From a virus: DNA of 39,329 nt. Positions 32,245 to 38,670 of this stretch are shown here, piece by piece; within the stretch, counting starts at the first letter, position 1; every line of letters begins with the position of its first letter. The notes below the pieces were generated by a model. That model was not told where the DNA came from. It ran no database searches and saw nothing but the letters and a program-made list of their open reading frames with translations. Made by a program: the position numbers and the translations under genes. The DNA lies in IMG/VR virus record IMGVR_UViG_3300022602_000216, positions 1 through 39,329 of that record; one strand, written 5' to 3'.

Positions 32245-32273
32245 ATTATAACATTGAATTTACCAATTGTCAA
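32245..32273 (-). promoter_or_regulatory. consensus sigma70 promoter of the RNA-ligase operon
   Basis: TTGACA (32273-32268), 17-nt spacer, TGTTATAAT with the hexamer at 32250-32245. It lies just after the 3' end of tRNA-Thr(GGT). Confidence 0.92.
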
Positions 32274-32280
32274 GTGTAGT

Positions 32281-32354
32281 TGGTGCTCTCGGAAGGAATC
32301 GAACCTTCATTGCCTCCATACCAAAGAGGCATTCTGCCATTAAATTACGAGAGC
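32281..32354 (-). tRNA. tRNA-Thr(GGT)
   Basis: Acceptor GCTCTCG/CGAGAGC, 4-bp D-stem ATTT/GAAT, anticodon stem CCTCT/GGAGG with loop TTGGTAT (GGU), T-arm GAAGG/CCTTC, CCA encoded. G1-C72 and C2-G71 agree with threonine identity. A 9-nt loop reading UGG (Pro) is less likely. Confidence 0.85.
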
Positions 32355-32355
32355 G

Positions 32356-32430
32356 TGGCCGGGCTTACAGGAATCGAACCCATAACTTTTGTTTCGAAGA
32401 CAAAGATGATATCCATTTCACCAAAGCCCG
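32356..32430 (-). tRNA. tRNA-Arg(TCG)
   Basis: Acceptor CGGGCTT/AAGCCCG, anticodon stem TTTGT/ACAAA with loop CTTCGAA (UCG), discriminator G, CCA encoded. One nt separates it from tRNA-Thr downstream. Confidence 0.9.
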
Positions 32431-32431
32431 A

Positions 32432-33619
32432 TTATTTTTTGAGGTAATTGTATCCGAATTTTTCGTCCATTAATCGCATAGACGTTGGAGTAAAGAACCA
32501 ACCTTTGCCTTGAGTAAGTAAACCTTTCTCGTACAACTCGTTGTATTCCTTAACCATTGTTTGTAACTTTACACTTTTGGCCAATCTATCTTTACCTAAC
32601 TTCGAAGCATAACCCCAAAATTTGGTATTAAATGTTGACCCACCGTGATAAATGTAACTCAACATATCTTCTAGCCCTATTGAACTCAGAACAAATATTT
32701 CATTAACATTTTCAACTGTGCAAGTACCAGGAGATATTAAATGATCAATAAAACTATCAATCAATGAAACATAAATGTAAATTGAACTAGCACTTAGTGG
32801 TTCAAAGAACAATGCTCTATTGCCATTCTTTAATACTCTACCTTCTAATGGAGTTCTGGCATAATATGCTGTAAACTTATATTCAATTAGTTTGGTTTGG
32901 TCTATATCAACATTTAGGTATTTGCCTAGTTCCGCAACGACATCTTCTTTTTTAGACATTGTATCGTTATACAAATATCCATAAGTAGTTCTTGTAGTTA
33001 GGGGAACACCGAACATCCATCCGTGTTTCATAGCAATATGTTCTGTAAAGGATTCCTGATTCTCGGGGGGAACAGAATAAACAACGCAGTGATTAACAGG
33101 GCTACAATCTGACTTGATATATCCGACACTAAGGTCTGGAGGGAAGCCTCTGCAATCTATTACATAGTCAAACTCTTCAGTTTTTCCATCTACTATTACT
33201 TTTGCAGACGAATGACCGGGAATAATTTGACTAACATCGCCGTGTATTTCTTTAAATTTTTGGGGGAATCTTTGATAAAACTTCTTAAAGAAAAATTCTC
33301 TAAGAGCAAAGTTGTTAAAATGTATAGCAAAGCCAGCACCAAACAACGGATTAACAAACTCGTTTTCACGCCAACGTTTGTATTTTGTTCCGAACTTCAA
33401 CGTTGCATCGAGTTCGTGCATATCTTCAACTGTGAATTGTACTGCTTCTTGTAGTACTCTTACAAAGTTAGGGTTAGTGCTTTCCCCAATGCCAAGAATA
33501 GGTTTATTAGGATCATATATACTAACAATGTCCCAACTATTAGTAACCTTTGGTAAAAGATTACCTAATGAAATTAAACCTGCTGTACCAGCACCTACTA
33601 CTGCTATTCTCTTTTTCAT
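32432..33619 (-). CDS. flavin-dependent halogenase (tryptophan halogenase family)
   Basis: 395 aa. FAD site GAGTAG (9-14), second flavin motif GIGESTNP (43-50), Lys75 in TLKFGTKYKRW aligned with the catalytic Lys79 of PrnA, and WMFGVP near 201 in place of the WxWxIP motif. The family makes hypohalous acid with FADH2, O2 and halide and chlorinates or brominates aromatic substrates. It is shorter than PrnA (about 540 aa). Viral members are known from cyanophages. It lies between a dCMP deaminase gene (ATGA overlap) and tRNA-Arg. Confidence 0.85.
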   Translation of the reverse strand: MKKRIAVVGAGTAGLISLGNLLPKVTNSWDIVSIYDPNKPILGIGESTNPNFVRVLQEAVQFTVEDMHELDATLKFGTKYKRWRENEFVNPLFGAGFAIHFNNFALREFFFKKFYQRFPQKFKEIHGDVSQIIPGHSSAKVIVDGKTEEFDYVIDCRGFPPDLSVGYIKSDCSPVNHCVVYSVPPENQESFTEHIAMKHGWMFGVPLTTRTTYGYLYNDTMSKKEDVVAELGKYLNVDIDQTKLIEYKFTAYYARTPLEGRVLKNGNRALFFEPLSASSIYIYVSLIDSFIDHLISPGTCTVENVNEIFVLSSIGLEDMLSYIYHGGSTFNTKFWGYASKLGKDRLAKSVKLQTMVKEYNELYEKGLLTQGKGWFFTPTSMRLMDEKFGYNYLKK

Positions 33620-34044
33620 ACCTGGGAAACTTCTACACCTGACTTTCGTAAGAAGTCTGTGCCTGCGCTATCACGATACTCAGCACCATACCAAACACGC
33701 TTAATGCCAGACTGATAGATGAGTTTGGCGCAGTCCAAGCAAGGAGCATGAGTAATGAAAATATCAGCACCCAAACCGCTATCACTACTTCTAGCCAATT
33801 TTGCAATAGCATTAGTTTCAGCATGTAGTACCTCCGGTTTTGTTTTTAATGTTGTTGTATCATCTGAATGTTGTACTACATCTTCGCAGTTGTTATCCCA
33901 ACCGCTAGGCATACCATTATATCCGATACTGATAATACGGTCATCTTTTACTACGATAGCACCTACATGAAGTCTACGAGCATGGCTAAGTTCTGCAAAT
34001 GTTTCAGCAGTTTTCATGTAGGCTTCTTTTAACTTTTGCTTCAT
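33616..34044 (-). CDS. dCMP deaminase
   Basis: 142 aa from ATG 34044. Zinc motifs HAETNAIAKL and THAPCLDCAKLIYQSGI are intact, and VWYGAEYRDSAGTDFL is typical of phage dCMP deaminases. The enzyme converts dCMP to dUMP for thymidylate synthesis during phage replication. A TTG five codons upstream is less likely as start. It lies just after tRNA-Gly. Confidence 0.93.
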   Translation of the reverse strand: MKQKLKEAYMKTAETFAELSHARRLHVGAIVVKDDRIISIGYNGMPSGWDNNCEDVVQHSDDTTTLKTKPEVLHAETNAIAKLARSSDSGLGADIFITHAPCLDCAKLIYQSGIKRVWYGAEYRDSAGTDFLRKSGVEVSQV

Positions 34045-34062
34045 GTGTCTCTCTATCAATTA

Positions 34063-34137
34063 TGGAGCGGGTAGCGAGAATCGAACTCGCAACTTAACCT
34101 TGGCAAGGTTGTGTGTTACCACTAGCACCATACCCGC
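34063..34137 (-). tRNA. tRNA-Gly(GCC)
   Basis: Acceptor GCGGGTA/TACCCGC, loop TTGCCAA (GCC), discriminator U as in glycine tRNAs, CCA encoded. Its 5' end is 1 nt from the stop of the oxygenase gene. Confidence 0.92.
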
Positions 34138-34138
34138 A

Positions 34139-34912
34139 TTAATGTTTAGTTACAAATTGTTGTTTGAACGCATCGAACTGTTTAATTTCTTCTTCTGTTA
34201 AGTTAATACTATTTAATATCTCTCGATGGCGCTGTGCAGATTTTTCTAAATCATCATAGTTGCCATCATAATGAAATCCTTGTGTAACATGTCTAGTGTC
34301 ATATACATCGACTAGCATATGATATCTATTTTCATTAGATGTGTTACGTGCTTGGTGCATAAGGTTAACCCACATAATATAAGCACTGCCGTCAGCTGGC
34401 ATGTGCAAGTCTATACCTTCACATGAATGTATACATTGTGGATTTGTAATAATAGGTATATGCACCCTAGCCATATATACGTTACTCGGAGCATCTTGAT
34501 GCACTGTTGTACACGCTCCCGGTTGCATGATGCTAACTCTAGCACGTCTAGGTTGCAACCCTAATTTTTCTAGTTGTTCTAATATGCGAACAAACTCTCC
34601 TTTGCATGCCTGAGTTGGCTTATTATGCTCGGGACCTTGTGAAAAGTTTAGATACTTCAATGCACGATAATTAGGTTGACCTTTTGGATATACCAGTTCA
34701 CGAGCTTCACTTTGAGCCACGTGCCCCATTTCCCAACCATCGTGCCAATCACCTGTACGTGATAATAACGTCCAACCTCCGAACCCGTGATACTCTGGTG
34801 TCATAAATTCTTCACCTTGAATAACAGGCGGACCTAGTGATAGCACATGCTCTACTAGGTCTTTTTGTAATTGATCTATGTCAATGTTAATTGGAAGTTT
34901 TTCGTAAAACAT
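34139..34912 (-). CDS. aspartyl/asparaginyl beta-hydroxylase-like oxygenase
   Basis: 257 aa from ATG 34912; the longer frame runs into tRNA-Val and is rejected. RVSIMQPGACTTVHQDAPSNVYMARVHIPIITNP has the H-x-D of the family, GSAYIMWVNLMHQARNTSNENRYHMLVDVYD supplies the distal His and Arg. The N-part (FGGWTLLSRTGDWHDGWEMGH) is characteristic of larger phage members. Substrate unknown. Confidence 0.8.
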   Translation of the reverse strand: MFYEKLPINIDIDQLQKDLVEHVLSLGPPVIQGEEFMTPEYHGFGGWTLLSRTGDWHDGWEMGHVAQSEARELVYPKGQPNYRALKYLNFSQGPEHNKPTQACKGEFVRILEQLEKLGLQPRRARVSIMQPGACTTVHQDAPSNVYMARVHIPIITNPQCIHSCEGIDLHMPADGSAYIMWVNLMHQARNTSNENRYHMLVDVYDTRHVTQGFHYDGNYDDLEKSAQRHREILNSINLTEEEIKQFDAFKQQFVTKH

Positions 34913-34917
34913 AATTA

Positions 34918-34993
34918 TGGTAGGACCTGCCAGGTTCGAACTGACGACATTCTGCGTGTAAGGCAGACGCTCTACCAACTGAGCTAAGGTCCT
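34918..34993 (-). tRNA. tRNA-Val(TAC), copy 1
   Basis: Acceptor AGGACCT/AGGTCCT, anticodon stem TCTGC/GCAGA with loop CTTACAC (UAC), canonical D- and T-arms, CCA encoded. Confidence 0.94.
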
Positions 34994-34999
34994 ATTATA

Positions 35000-35287
35000 T
35001 TAATTTGACTGTTTGTCTTCGTTGTCTTTACGCAGTTGTTCTTCTAACCAATTACTCTGCGCACGTTGAAATTCAGATTCGGACAAACCATGCCATCCGC
35101 AACAATCGCCAGTTGGGCTACGGCCGCAACCACAAGTGCCTTTCTTCATGTCTTTAACTGCTGGTGTCATTTCTTCAATCCTATTTTTCATATATGTAGG
35201 TACTCTTTTTCCAAAGATACCTTCAAAATTATCACTAAAGGTTTCTAGTGAAACACCTAGTGGTCTTGCTCTACTACCTTTACCCAT
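35000..35287 (-). CDS. CDGSH-like iron-sulfur motif protein (95 aa)
   Basis: A conserved-looking centre, CGCGRSPTGDCCGWHGLSE, has the Cys-x-Cys-x2-Ser...Cys...His spacing close to the CDGSH 2Fe-2S motif (three Cys and one His). The rest is polar and helical. AGGAG lies 9 nt before the ATG. The CDGSH assignment is tentative because the Pro-x-Cys-Asp-Gly part is altered. Confidence 0.6.
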   Translation of the reverse strand: MGKGSRARPLGVSLETFSDNFEGIFGKRVPTYMKNRIEEMTPAVKDMKKGTCGCGRSPTGDCCGWHGLSESEFQRAQSNWLEEQLRKDNEDKQSN

Positions 35288-35325
35288 GAGGTAATCTCCT
35301 ATATTAAAATAAGAATAATAAAACT

Positions 35326-35529
35326 TTATTCTAAATCTGGGCTAGTAATGTTACTAGAACGATTTTCAAATGGTTTCTTTTCACGCTTTGGTTGAATCGC
35401 AGACGCAAGCTGTGCGTCAATCATCGCACGTTTCCATTGCCCACGCTGATGTGCATCTTTAAACTTACTAAGTGCAAGTCCTGTTTTAGTGGTCTTGCTC
35501 ATTCTGAAGTTTGCGGTTGGTTTCAACAT
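35326..35529 (-). CDS. 67-aa small basic protein
   Basis: MLKPTANFRMSKTTKTGLALSKFKDAHQRGQWKRAMIDAQLASA... is basic at the N-terminus with a central amphipathic helix. AAAGGT lies 7 nt before the start. It is possibly nucleic-acid binding; the family is unknown. Confidence 0.6.
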   Translation of the reverse strand: MLKPTANFRMSKTTKTGLALSKFKDAHQRGQWKRAMIDAQLASAIQPKREKKPFENRSSNITSPDLE

Positions 35530-35549
35530 AATTTACCTTTTTAAAAACT

Positions 35550-35624
35550 TGGTGGACCGTCCCGGGTTCGAACCGGGGACTGAGGCTTGCAAAGCCACTG
35601 TGTTCCCAACTATACCAACAGCCC
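35550..35624 (-). tRNA. tRNA-Ala(TGC)
   Basis: Acceptor GGGCTGT/ACGGTCC (two G-U pairs, one at the third position; not the G3-U70 usual for alanine in pure form but G3-U70 is present), loop TTTGCAA (UGC), T-arm CCCGG/CCGGG, CCA encoded. Confidence 0.9.
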
Positions 35625-35625
35625 A

Positions 35626-35720
35626 ATTTTATTAAAATACATTTATAGCTTTTGCTTATCTGCCGGTGCTCTGTCCTTACTACCTTAACTATATCAAGGT
35701 TAAATGTATTTTAATAAAAT
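35626..35720 (-). repeat. 20-bp perfect inverted repeat directly 5' of tRNA-Ala
   Basis: Arms 35626-35645 and 35701-35720 (ATTTTATTAAAATACATTTA and its complement) are perfect and enclose 55 nt. The loop holds ACCUU/AAGGU and other small stems. The hairpin ends 1 nt before tRNA-Ala. It contains no ORF. Probably an RNA processing or stability element. Confidence 0.8.
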
Positions 35721-35926
35721 GTCTAGCTACTTACACCACATAAGCCCTAGACTGAGCAGTTACTCTGTCCACAACATTTGTTCTTTTGGAAAGGTATTGT
35801 TCCTTACCTAATGCGTTCCCGGATCTCCTACATGAAGTCGGATGGTCATAGCACTACAAACCTAGCACTCTCTATGGTGACTGCCCCACCCACTTTCATA
35901 ACGTCAAAGTGTAAAACGGGTTTTCT
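35721..35926 (-). other. 206-nt structured non-coding stretch between tRNA-Leu and the inverted repeat
   Basis: No ORF of note. Possible hairpins on the minus strand: CACTTT/AAAGTG near 35890-35911, CATAG/CTATG around 35845-35877, and GUCUAG/CUAGAC with inner CUUA/UAAG at about 35722-35754. GGACAGAG occurs here and again in the neighbouring repeat loop. It could be one or more small RNAs or a degraded tRNA; I cannot choose. Confidence 0.4.
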
Positions 35927-36010
35927 TGGTGCGGGAGGAGAGACTCGAACTCTCACGCCTTTCGGCACTGGCTTCTAAGACCAGCGTGGCTACCATTACA
36001 CCACTCCCGC
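35927..36010 (-). tRNA. tRNA-Leu(TAG)
   Basis: Class II with a long variable arm (TGCCGAAAGGCG); acceptor GCGGGAG/CTCCCGC; loop CTTAGAA (UAG); CCA encoded. Its first 15 nt overlap the 3' end of the upstream coding sequence. Confidence 0.93.
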
Positions 36011-36616
36011 ATTAATCGTTGCTACATCAAAATTTATAATACAACGCTGTGCTATAGTAGGTCCAGAACTTGAATGGTATCTGTTACCGTTAAAAACAAC
36101 TACCCTACCTTTTTTAGGAGTAACTCGTTTATGTATTTTAAATTTTGCCTGTTTAAATTCTTCTGGAGTACCTGCATCGTCGATTGTCTTATCGAACAAG
36201 AAAGTATCTCCGTCTGTATCATTCACATAGTATAAGAATACAGTATGTGGTATCCTCATGTCAACATGAATATTATCATATTCTTTTCGCAATTCCTTTC
36301 TTAAAGGAAAATGCATAAAACTTCTTCCTTGTAAAATCTCTTTACAAGTTAAATTTAATTTAGCACAAGCCGCAAGTACAACAGGCTTGGTTTCATTCAA
36401 TAATTGATGATTACAATAGTTAGGAAACTTTTGAATAATACCTGCTCCAATTCCTGGAGTAAGTTTTTTAACACCTAACCTATTAATTTCATCATCTGAA
36501 ATAGCAACATCTCTAAAAAACATCCACGGTAGTCTACCGTCGAACATAAGCTGTTCTAATCTATCTTGCTGATGCTTTGGAATTACATCATCAATAATGT
36601 GAATGTCATCTATCAT
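35996..36616 (-). CDS. prolyl-4-hydroxylase-like 2OG-Fe(II) oxygenase
   Basis: 206 aa. EYDNIHVDMRIPHTVFLYYV gives HxD, DGDTFLFDKTI follows, and GRVVVFNGNRYHSSSGP with RCIINFDVA gives distal His and Arg. The last five codons (AGVV and stop) lie inside tRNA-Leu, so the mRNA and the tRNA cannot both be made from one transcript molecule after processing. Confidence 0.8.
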   Translation of the reverse strand: MIDDIHIIDDVIPKHQQDRLEQLMFDGRLPWMFFRDVAISDDEINRLGVKKLTPGIGAGIIQKFPNYCNHQLLNETKPVVLAACAKLNLTCKEILQGRSFMHFPLRKELRKEYDNIHVDMRIPHTVFLYYVNDTDGDTFLFDKTIDDAGTPEEFKQAKFKIHKRVTPKKGRVVVFNGNRYHSSSGPTIAQRCIINFDVATINAGVV

Positions 36617-36638
36617 AGTTCTATTTAATAAATTGTCT

Positions 36639-36713
36639 TGGCGGTCCCAACGAGAATCGAACTCGTCCCTACGGCGTGACAGGCCATTGTACTAACCGAT
36701 ATACTATGGAACC
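36639..36713 (-). tRNA. tRNA-Asp(GTC)
   Basis: Acceptor GGTTCCA/TGGGACC, anticodon stem ATGGC/GCCGT with loop CTGTCAC (GUC), discriminator G, CCA encoded. Confidence 0.93.
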
Positions 36714-36722
36714 AAAACTGTG

Positions 36723-36802
36723 TGGAGTAGAGGGTCGGATTCGAACCGACGAATCAACTGGTTTGCAATCAGTGCCATTAAGCCGTGCTCTGGTACCTCT
36801 AC
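36723..36802 (-). tRNA. tRNA-Cys(GCA)
   Basis: Acceptor GTAGAGG/CCTCTAC, loop TTGCAAA (GCA), discriminator U as required for cysteine, CCA encoded. The D-region is longer than usual (80 nt in total), and one anticodon-stem pair is mismatched. Confidence 0.82.
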
Positions 36803-36807
36803 ATAAT

Positions 36808-36927
36808 TCTCCATTGTGAAGTATACTCGTTGCAGGGTTCGAACCTGCTACCAATTACCGGCATTTCGAGCCGGGGCAGTCCCACACTATAACAAGGCCT
36901 TGTTAAAAGTATACTTCACAATGGAGA
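36808..36927 (-). ncRNA. 20-bp inverted repeat enclosing a tRNA-like fold
   Basis: Perfect 20-bp arms 36808-36827 and 36908-36927 surround 80 nt. Inside are a T-arm (GCAGG-TTCGAAC-CCTGC) 4 nt from the stem, an anticodon-like arm CCGGC/GCCGG with loop TCGAAAT (would read GAA, Phe, but with C instead of U at position 33), and a hairpin AACAA-GGCC-UUGUU. There is no CCA. The outer arm contains the CCA end of tRNA-Glu. This is a cloverleaf-like RNA with a 20-bp acceptor, or a decayed tRNA-Phe. Confidence 0.6.
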
Positions 36928-36996
36928 CGCATAGGGGAATCGAACCCCTCTTGCCAGGATGAAAACCTAGTGTCCTAACCGATAGACGAATGCGTC
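36922..36996 (-). tRNA. tRNA-Glu(TTC)
   Basis: Acceptor GACGCAT/ATGCGTC, loop TTTTCAT (UUC), T-arm AGGGG/CCCCT, encoded CCA after a U discriminator. Its last six nt are part of the adjacent inverted repeat, so hairpin folding would hide the 3' end. Confidence 0.9.
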
Positions 36997-37056
36997 ATTG
37001 TGTACAACAAATTTTAAAAGAACGTTTGTTAGTCTTTCCTAACTGTCTAAGTATAT

Positions 37057-37085
37057 ATTGTACAGTCTTTTCAACGACTTGTCAA
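37057..37085 (-). promoter_or_regulatory. sigma70-type promoter inside the tRNA array
   Basis: TTGACA (37085-37080), 17-nt spacer, TACAAT (37062-37057). It drives tRNA-Glu and the genes below. The rest of 36997-37097 holds nothing else I can identify. Confidence 0.85.
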
Positions 37086-37097
37086 CATATTTTTAGT

Positions 37098-37172
37098 TGG
37101 CCCGGCCGCCAGGAATCGAACCTGGATCAATAGCTTAGAAGGCTACTGCACTGTCCATTGTGCTACGGCCAG
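37098..37172 (-). tRNA. tRNA-Arg(TCT)
   Basis: Acceptor CTGGCCG/CGGCCGG, anticodon stem GTAGC/GCTAT with loop CTTCTAA (UCU), discriminator G, CCA encoded. Confidence 0.92.
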
Positions 37173-37180
37173 ATATGTAT

Positions 37181-37268
37181 TGGCGGAGGGACGGGGACTT
37201 GAACCCCGAAGCCGTTTGCACGACCGACAGATTAGCAATCTGCTCCAATACCATTATGGGACCCCTCC
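37181..37268 (-). tRNA. tRNA-Ser(GCT)
   Basis: Class II, 88 nt: acceptor GGAGGGG/TCCCTCC, loop TTGCTAA (GCU), long variable arm with GUCGUGCAAACGGC, discriminator G, CCA encoded. Confidence 0.93.
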
Positions 37269-37273
37269 GAAAC

Positions 37274-37822
37274 TTATAAACTACCTGTGCTTGCAAGTAT
37301 AGCACAAACTTCATCAAATGTAAATGTCCTTGTTGCCAAAGTAATTGCAATTCGTTCTGGACTGCCTGGATCAATTGGCATAACGCTATGAGGCTTGGTA
37401 ACATCAAGTACCCATGCTTCCCCAGGCTCTGCAATGAAACAATCATGATTCCAAATCAAATCTTCTTCATTAAAAATATATCCATTTGTTTGATTCTCAA
37501 TTTGAATCTTATTAGGATTGTTATTTTTTAAACTGTAAAACATTGTCATACAGTTAGATGTTTTGACATAAAAATTAATGGCACAAGTGATTTCGCTATC
37601 AGTGTGCGCTGGAATTGCTCTGTTGATCTTCATTAAAGAAATATCAAACAGCCCTCTGTACTCTGCAGGTATTGTATTAAAAATATCAAAAGCATGTTTA
37701 CTCACAACTTTTCGATATTCAATACCTTGAAATTTGTCATCAACAGTTTCGCCAAATGAAATCAATAGTTCTTTTTCTGTGTATTGCTGAATATCTAAAC
37801 TGTGCTTTAATTTGGCAAACAT
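37274..37822 (-). CDS. aspartyl beta-hydroxylase-like oxygenase
   Basis: 182 aa from ATG 37822, overlapping the upstream TAA (TAATG). FDISLMKINRAIPAHTDSEITCAINFYVK gives H-x-D, GEAWVLDVTKPHSVMPI the distal His, and SPERIAITLATRTF the Arg. This matches the AspH/2OG fold. With its neighbour it forms an oxygenase pair between tRNA-Ser and tRNA-His. Confidence 0.7.
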   Translation of the reverse strand: MFAKLKHSLDIQQYTEKELLISFGETVDDKFQGIEYRKVVSKHAFDIFNTIPAEYRGLFDISLMKINRAIPAHTDSEITCAINFYVKTSNCMTMFYSLKNNNPNKIQIENQTNGYIFNEEDLIWNHDCFIAEPGEAWVLDVTKPHSVMPIDPGSPERIAITLATRTFTFDEVCAILASTGSL

Positions 37823-38388
37823 TATTTGATCCAAGGTGCAAAGATTCCAACAGCGTCTTGCCACTGTAATCTTTCATTTTTCTTTTTGTTGAACAAGACA
37901 TTAGTATAACATACTCTTACGTTATCTGTATCATTATCTACAGAATGAGGAATTCCAGAATTAATTATGCTAGGATTTCCTATAACATGACTCCAGACCT
38001 TAGTACATTCGCTTCTTTCATAAGCAATGTAATTGTATCCAGATTGATTTGCTATTACATCTCGATTCTTACTGTCATTTGGAATCCACCAATCTATCGG
38101 TGAATCATTTCCTACTACCCAATTTATTTTAGTGTCATTGTTTGCCTGTCCTGTATCAATATGTAATGGTAGCATATGATGTGCAGGTGTGCATATAATT
38201 TCACTGTGACTTATTGTCAAGTCTAATGGTTCCAAAAATGCAAGTAATCTTGTATCAACTGTTTTTAAATCTAAATTATATACGCAACATTGCTCTTTAT
38301 AATCGGGATTGTTTCTGTAAAACTGTTCGATAATATCTAGAGACATTTCAAACCCAACGTCTATATCAAAGCAATAGTTATTTTTCAT
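37822..38388 (-). CDS. aspartyl beta-hydroxylase-like oxygenase
   Basis: 188 aa from ATG 38388; the open frame continues into tRNAs and is not used. SEIICTPAHHMLPLHIDTGQANNDTKINWVVG gives H-x-D, PSIINSGIPHSVDN the distal His, and VRVCYTNVLF the Arg. A TATAAATA motif lies 5 nt before the ATG with no ribosome-binding site between, suggesting a leaderless late mRNA. It is coupled to the next oxygenase gene. Confidence 0.68.
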   Translation of the reverse strand: MKNNYCFDIDVGFEMSLDIIEQFYRNNPDYKEQCCVYNLDLKTVDTRLLAFLEPLDLTISHSEIICTPAHHMLPLHIDTGQANNDTKINWVVGNDSPIDWWIPNDSKNRDVIANQSGYNYIAYERSECTKVWSHVIGNPSIINSGIPHSVDNDTDNVRVCYTNVLFNKKKNERLQWQDAVGIFAPWIK

Positions 38389-38393
38389 CAAAA

Positions 38394-38401
38394 TATTTAT
38401 A
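38394..38401 (-). promoter_or_regulatory. T4-type late promoter motif TATAAATA
   Basis: An exact octamer 5 nt before the start codon of the oxygenase gene and 12 nt after the end of tRNA-His. Assigned by motif only. Confidence 0.5.
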
Positions 38402-38412
38402 GAGCACTTAGG

Positions 38413-38483
38413 GGTGACCAACGGGATTTGAACCCGTACTGACAAGGTCACAACATGTAGTGCTACCATTACACTATGGCCAC
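38413..38483 (-). tRNA. tRNA-His(GTG), no encoded CCA or G-1
   Basis: Acceptor GTGGCCA/TGGTCAC, loop TTGTGAC (GUG), C at position 73 as in histidine tRNA, but position -1 is T and the 3' end is followed by CCT. Both G-1 and CCA would have to be added after transcription. Confidence 0.85.
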
Positions 38484-38499
38484 ACCTAAATGTTCTATT

Positions 38500-38573
38500 T
38501 GGTAGTTCCTGAAAGAATCGAACTTTCATCATCGGTATGTAACACCGAGGTTCTTCCATTAAACTAAGGAACT
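38500..38573 (-). tRNA. tRNA-Val(TAC), copy 2
   Basis: Acceptor AGTTCCT/AGGAACT, D-stem GTTT/GAAC, anticodon stem TCGGT/ACCGA with loop GTTACAT (UAC), CCA encoded. The sequence differs strongly from the other Val tRNA. Confidence 0.85.
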
Positions 38574-38577
38574 ATAT

Positions 38578-38669
38578 TGGTACCAGCGGAAGGGATCGAA
38601 CCTTCTCAAGAACGCTAATCTGGCGCTAAAAGGCTTATAAGACCTCTCTGACTTCCAAGTCTCGCTGGC
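38578..38669 (-). tRNA. class II tRNA-like gene, anticodon uncertain (TAT by simplest fold)
   Basis: 92 nt: acceptor GCCAGCG/CGCTGGT, very short D-loop (GACT-TGGA-AGTC), anticodon arm around CTTATAA with wobble closing pairs, long variable arm AGCGC...GCGTT, T-arm GAAGG/CCTTC, CCA encoded. A long variable arm is expected for Leu or Ser, not for Ile(TAU), so identity is open. Confidence 0.55.
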
Positions 38670-38670
38670 A

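Noticed and set aside
32281-32354. tRNA-Pro(TGG) reading of the gene I call Thr(GGT)
   Set aside because: It would need a 9-nt anticodon loop; the 7-nt loop with five stem pairs reads GGU and the acceptor suits Thr.
33633-33824. 63-aa hydrophobic minus-strand ORF inside the dCMP deaminase gene
   Set aside because: Entirely within a conserved enzyme gene in another frame; the hydrophobicity is a by-product of that sequence.
35626-35720. tRNA inside the 20-bp inverted repeat 5' of tRNA-Ala
   Set aside because: The loop has a D-arm-like stem but no T-arm or anticodon arm, so I call it only a hairpin.
38205-38240. TTGACA-17-TATATG inside the oxygenase gene
   Set aside because: It lies in a well supported coding sequence close to the gene's middle and the -10 is poor, so a promoter is not supported.
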